Origin: Syntrophomonadaceae bacterium
GTDB taxonomy: Bacteria; Bacillota_B; Syntrophomonadia; Syntrophomonadales; Syntrophomonadaceae
Length of the DNA: 9,351 nt
Assembly: GCA_030627145.1 (NCBI GenBank)
Contig: DAOUSQ010000028.1
Span: 1 to 9,351 of the forward strand
Direction of reading: 5' to 3'
Positions 7,392 to 9,351 of the stretch are shown here, one piece after another (position 1 is the first letter of the stretch; each line of letters starts with the position of its first letter). The position numbers and the translations under genes were made by a program. The notes under the pieces were generated by a model that made no database searches, was not told the origin of the DNA, and saw only the letters and a list, made by a program, of their open reading frames with translations.

Positions 7392-7425
7392 ATATTTGTT
7401 AATATATTTATTTATCTCTATTTTA

Positions 7426-7476
7426 AGTGAATAGAGAATAGAGAATAGTTATTGTAAAAAAAGCTTCGCTTTTTTT
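7426..7476 (+). repeat. AGWGAAT heptamer array plus GC-UUC-GC hairpin, module copy 2
   Basis: Heptamers AGTGAAT (7426-7432), AGAGAAT (7433-7439) and AGAGAAT (7440-7446), then a degenerate AGTTATT, lead after nine bases from the last clear unit into a hairpin at 7456-7476. The order, phase and hairpin core GCTTCGC match the module at 6369-6433, although the unit number differs. It sits 34 bases after the ysxC stop. Confidence 0.8.
7456..7476. terminator. Symmetric hairpin, probable terminator for ysxC
   Basis: AAAAAAAGC (7456-7464) and GCTTTTTTT (7468-7476) form a perfect 9-bp stem around a TTC loop. Read on the plus strand it ends in seven T; read on the minus strand it also ends in seven T, so it could stop transcription both ways between the convergent genes. 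The stem has only two G-C pairs, which makes it weak alone. It starts 65 bases after the ysxC stop. Confidence 0.5.
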
Positions 7477-7575
7477 CTTAATCTACTTCTGATAAGAGGT
7501 ATTATGGATCGCTTGTCGTTATTTACCTTCATCCACAGAAATATAATTATTTTACTTAGAATTTAGTTTAATCTT

Positions 7576-7620
7576 AAAAAAATTTCACTTAAAATCAATG
7601 CTAGCGTTCATTTTAGAAGT
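7576..7620 (-). terminator. Probable terminator of the SEC-C gene (minus strand)
   Basis: Bases 7587-7602 and 7603-7620 form a long imperfect palindrome centred on GCTAGC, with one C-C mismatch, one wobble and a two-base bulge. On the minus strand it is followed four bases later by seven T (A-tract 7576-7582 on the plus strand). It lies about 40 bases past the SEC-C stop codon. A few central bases must remain unpaired as the loop. The A/T content of the outer stem leaves some doubt. Confidence 0.5.
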
Positions 7621-7661
7621 ATTTTTAAAATCATCTGTACTAGAATTACAAATCAAAGATA

Positions 7662-8912
7662 TTATTGTATTCTGGTTTTCATATATTCGATAAGTTCTTT
7701 TTCTTCCTCGCTTTGAACAGACCCGGCAAAATTATCTAACAGTTCTAAAAGTTGCTTTTGTCCGTTTTCTTTATTCAAAACCTCCCGGGGTGTTTTGTTA
7801 TCCAGTTCAATATGGGGGGTATCAAGCCACCTCTCAGTTTCCTGGTCTTTCAATATTAAAAACCAGAGGTCTGCTGTTTCTATGGCAGGTGGTTTTTGTA
7901 GGATTAAGCTGCTTACAACTGGAATTTCTTTTTTGCCCAGGATAGAAAACAGTAGTTTTTCCTGTTTCAAAACGTCTTCCAGTATATCAGCGCAGGTAAT
8001 AACATATTCTTCTCCTATTGCAAACCTGACATAGCCATGGGCTTCTCCTTCTGGTTTATACCAGTTAAAGCCCTCTGCTGCATGAACAAAAACATAATTA
8101 TGGTCCTGGGTGAGTTTATCCAGCAATGTGGATTTTTCTTCTTCATTGATTTTTATTGCCCGTGTATCATTTAATTTCATAAGATTTTTCTTAAAAGCAT
8201 GATCAAAAAAACCGTATACTTTTTCACCATTTAATTTTAATAAACGGGTTGATTTATCCAGGTTTAGTTTCTGCATATAGTCTAAATGCTGTTGTAGAAA
8301 TTCTTTTTCATTGGAATTATTTTCAATAATTAACACCATACCTGAAAAAATAGTTACTTCAGGAACGTTAACCAGCCGACCAAAAAGAAGCAATTTGTTA
8401 TCATTGTTTTCAAGTTCTCCGGGGTCTTTTAGCAAAACTTGATGCTCTTCTTTGGAAAAAATATCAATAACTTTGAGTTTATTATCCTGTATTTCGCCTG
8501 GTTCATATACTGATAAGTATGATGAATTAAGTCCTGCGAGGCAGTCAAGGAAAGGCTTTTCCATAAAGTTAGCATTTTCATTAAGATAGCGTGTGCCAGG
8601 TGTATTGCCTTTAGTGTCAGTTCTATCGAACCACAACCAGTCGGAAAAAAAAGTTTCATGTTCAGCAGGGAGAGTCTTTTCGACCGTATAGCGCAGGAAT
8701 TGATTTTGATACTCTTTTCTATTTTTTTTGATCTGATCACCATAATACTGATCAAGCTTTATTTTAATAGCTGATATTAGTTGGTTATAATACGTAAACC
8801 GGTCTTGAAAAACATCAACGATATCTTCCAGGCGACCGCAGCATTTTTTATATTTTTTTCCACTGCCGCAGGGACAGGGGTCGTTTCTACCTATTTTTTT
8901 TCCTTTCACCAT
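7662..8912 (-). CDS. SEC-C zinc-motif protein with antitoxin-like C-terminal segment
   Basis: The 416-residue protein begins with a SEC-C motif, [18 protein letters not shown] at 8-25, in which Cys13, Cys15, Cys24 and Cys25 should bind one zinc; in SecA the same motif contacts SecB and ribosomes. The middle part (about 30-350) is soluble, mixed alpha/beta, with no membrane segment or signal peptide, and I do not recognise its fold. At 361-395, RWLDTP..L..KTPREVL...G...LLELLDNF follows the pattern of the toxin-binding domain of Xre/MbcA/ParS antitoxins (DUF2384). The function is unknown; SEC-C may serve as a generic protein- or ribosome-contact module. The ATG at 8912 is chosen because it has a strong, well-spaced ribosome binding site and puts SEC-C at the N-terminus. 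An in-frame TTG at 8990 would add 26 residues, but they are encoded partly by repeat DNA. No helix-turn-helix and no toxin partner gene are visible next to it. It is convergent with ysxC. Confidence 0.85.
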   Translation of the reverse strand: MVKGKKIGRNDPCPCGSGKKYKKCCGRLEDIVDVFQDRFTYYNQLISAIKIKLDQYYGDQIKKNRKEYQNQFLRYTVEKTLPAEHETFFSDWLWFDRTDTKGNTPGTRYLNENANFMEKPFLDCLAGLNSSYLSVYEPGEIQDNKLKVIDIFSKEEHQVLLKDPGELENNDNKLLLFGRLVNVPEVTIFSGMVLIIENNSNEKEFLQQHLDYMQKLNLDKSTRLLKLNGEKVYGFFDHAFKKNLMKLNDTRAIKINEEEKSTLLDKLTQDHNYVFVHAAEGFNWYKPEGEAHGYVRFAIGEEYVITCADILEDVLKQEKLLFSILGKKEIPVVSSLILQKPPAIETADLWFLILKDQETERWLDTPHIELDNKTPREVLNKENGQKQLLELLDNFAGSVQSEEEKELIEYMKTRIQ

Positions 8913-8917
8913 TACTG

Positions 8918-8925
8918 CCTCCCTT
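8918..8925 (-). promoter_or_regulatory. Ribosome binding site that fixes the SEC-C gene start
   Basis: Read on the minus strand, AAGGGAGG lies five bases before ATG 8912. No comparable site precedes the alternative TTG at 8990. This supports the shorter 416-residue protein. Confidence 0.8.
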
Positions 8926-8929
8926 AAAC

Positions 8930-9036
8930 GAGTAACAAGTAAGGAGTTAGGTGTAAGGGGTTCTTGTAAATGGAAATTTTCTAAATTCAATGGATTTTTG
9001 CTTTATGCCTTACTCCTAGGTTCTTAACTGTTACTC
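8930..9036. repeat. Large inverted repeat of degenerate heptamers in the SEC-C leader
   Basis: The left arm 8930-8958 begins GAGTAACA and ends GTAAGG; the reverse complement of the right arm 9008-9036 does the same, with 23 of 29 positions equal. The arms are 49 bases apart. The left arm reads as 7-base units GAGTAAC, AAGTAAG, GAGTTAG, GTGTAAG; the right arm, on the opposite strand, as GAGTAAC, AGTTAAG, AACCTAG, GAGTAAG. In the transcript of the SEC-C gene the arms could form a long imperfect stem ending five bases before the ribosome binding site. Confidence 0.7.
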
Positions 9037-9047
9037 AAATAATTACT

Positions 9048-9076
9048 TTTATAAAACAGTAAAAAATATTATTCAA
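9048..9076 (-). promoter_or_regulatory. Candidate sigma-A promoter for the SEC-C gene
   Basis: On the minus strand, TTGAAT (9076-9071, four of six matches to TTGACA) is followed after exactly 17 bases by TATAAA (9053-9048, five of six matches to TATAAT). Transcription would start near 9041 and give a leader of about 130 bases that contains both arms of the inverted repeat. Confidence 0.5.
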
Positions 9077-9351
9077 TAAGTGTGAAATTTATTCAAATTA
9101 TGTTTAAAGCTTAGCATAATTTGCATATCAACTACAATTAAGATGTTTGATCTTATTCAGTGTATATTACTTTTTTAGAGGACTGCTATATTTTAATATA
9201 TAATTAGTGATTCCACTGTAAAAACCTAAAACTTTTATAATTTTGATTCCACTGCAAAAAGTCCATTTGAGAAATCATTCACTTCATGCAGAGCGAAAAA
9301 AGGGCATTTTTAGGCCTTATAGAGACCGTTTTTTAATAGAAATAGGGCATA
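9077..9351. other. AT-rich gene-free end of the window
   Basis: Together with 8991-9076 this makes about 360 bases without a gene. I find no open reading frame with a ribosome binding site, no RNA gene and no clear terminator. The only structure is the pair of repeat words at 9207-9262 and, after them, a less AT-rich stretch (about 9263-9351) with words such as AGGGCATTTTTAGGCC that may belong to a repetitive element continuing past the window. Confidence 0.5.
9207..9262 (+). repeat. Dispersed 20-mer, copies 2 and 3, spaced 36 bp
   Basis: GTGATTCCACTGTAAAAACC (9207-9226) and TTGATTCCACTGCAAAAAGT (9243-9262) share TGATTCCACTG and AAAAA in register and start 36 bases apart. The second is nearly identical to 6451-6470. 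Two direct copies close together, followed by a change of base composition, would fit the edge of a degraded mobile or repetitive element. Confidence 0.65.

Noticed and set aside
7795..8034. Plus-strand open frame of 79 codons within the SEC-C gene
   Set aside because: It is opposite a coherent minus-strand protein and has no ribosome binding site.

Overview
The window looks like chromosomal DNA from a low-GC, Gram-positive Firmicute, most likely an anaerobic, Clostridia-like lineage. Three things suggest this: the conserved order tig–clpP–clpX–lonB–lonA–ysxC, AT-rich codon use with strong AGGAGG-type ribosome binding sites, and the presence of LonB, a membrane-anchored Lon paralogue typical of (often spore-forming) Firmicutes. 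I cannot name the genus from the sequence. No plasmid, phage or CRISPR signature is visible.

Layout: (1) 1-2078 holds the 3' end of trigger factor (tig) with an acidic, tandemly repeated tail, then clpP and clpX in tight succession, closed by a strong intrinsic terminator. (2) 2079-3778 is lonB, separated from clpX by that terminator, with only a weak promoter candidate of its own that resembles a forespore sigma factor site. (3) 3779-6368 is lonA, with a recognisable housekeeping-type promoter, a leader containing overlapping inverted repeats, a TTG start and a strong terminator. (4) 6369-6794 is a roughly 430-base stretch without a gene. It carries a heptamer-repeat plus hairpin module, one copy of a dispersed 20-base word and a promoter candidate for ysxC. 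(5) 6795-7391 is ysxC, the essential ribosome-assembly GTPase, also with a TTG start. (6) 7392-7661 is a convergent spacer with a second copy of the heptamer/hairpin module and a second terminator-like palindrome facing the other way. (7) 7662-8912 on the minus strand encodes a SEC-C zinc-motif protein whose C-terminus resembles the toxin-binding domain of Xre/MbcA/ParS antitoxins. (8) 8913-9351 is its promoter and leader, with a large inverted repeat built of heptamers, followed by AT-rich DNA carrying two more copies of the dispersed word.

Together the first five genes form a protein quality-control block: nascent-chain chaperone (trigger factor), ClpXP unfoldase-protease, and two Lon proteases (one membrane-bound, one soluble), followed by a GTPase for 50S ribosome maturation. 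The core genes are ordinary and complete, with active-site residues intact. The less expected material is in the spacers (7-bp periodic repeats joined to small hairpins, a dispersed 20-mer) and in the SEC-C gene with its antitoxin-like tail and repeat-derived leader. I found no convincing new multi-gene system.
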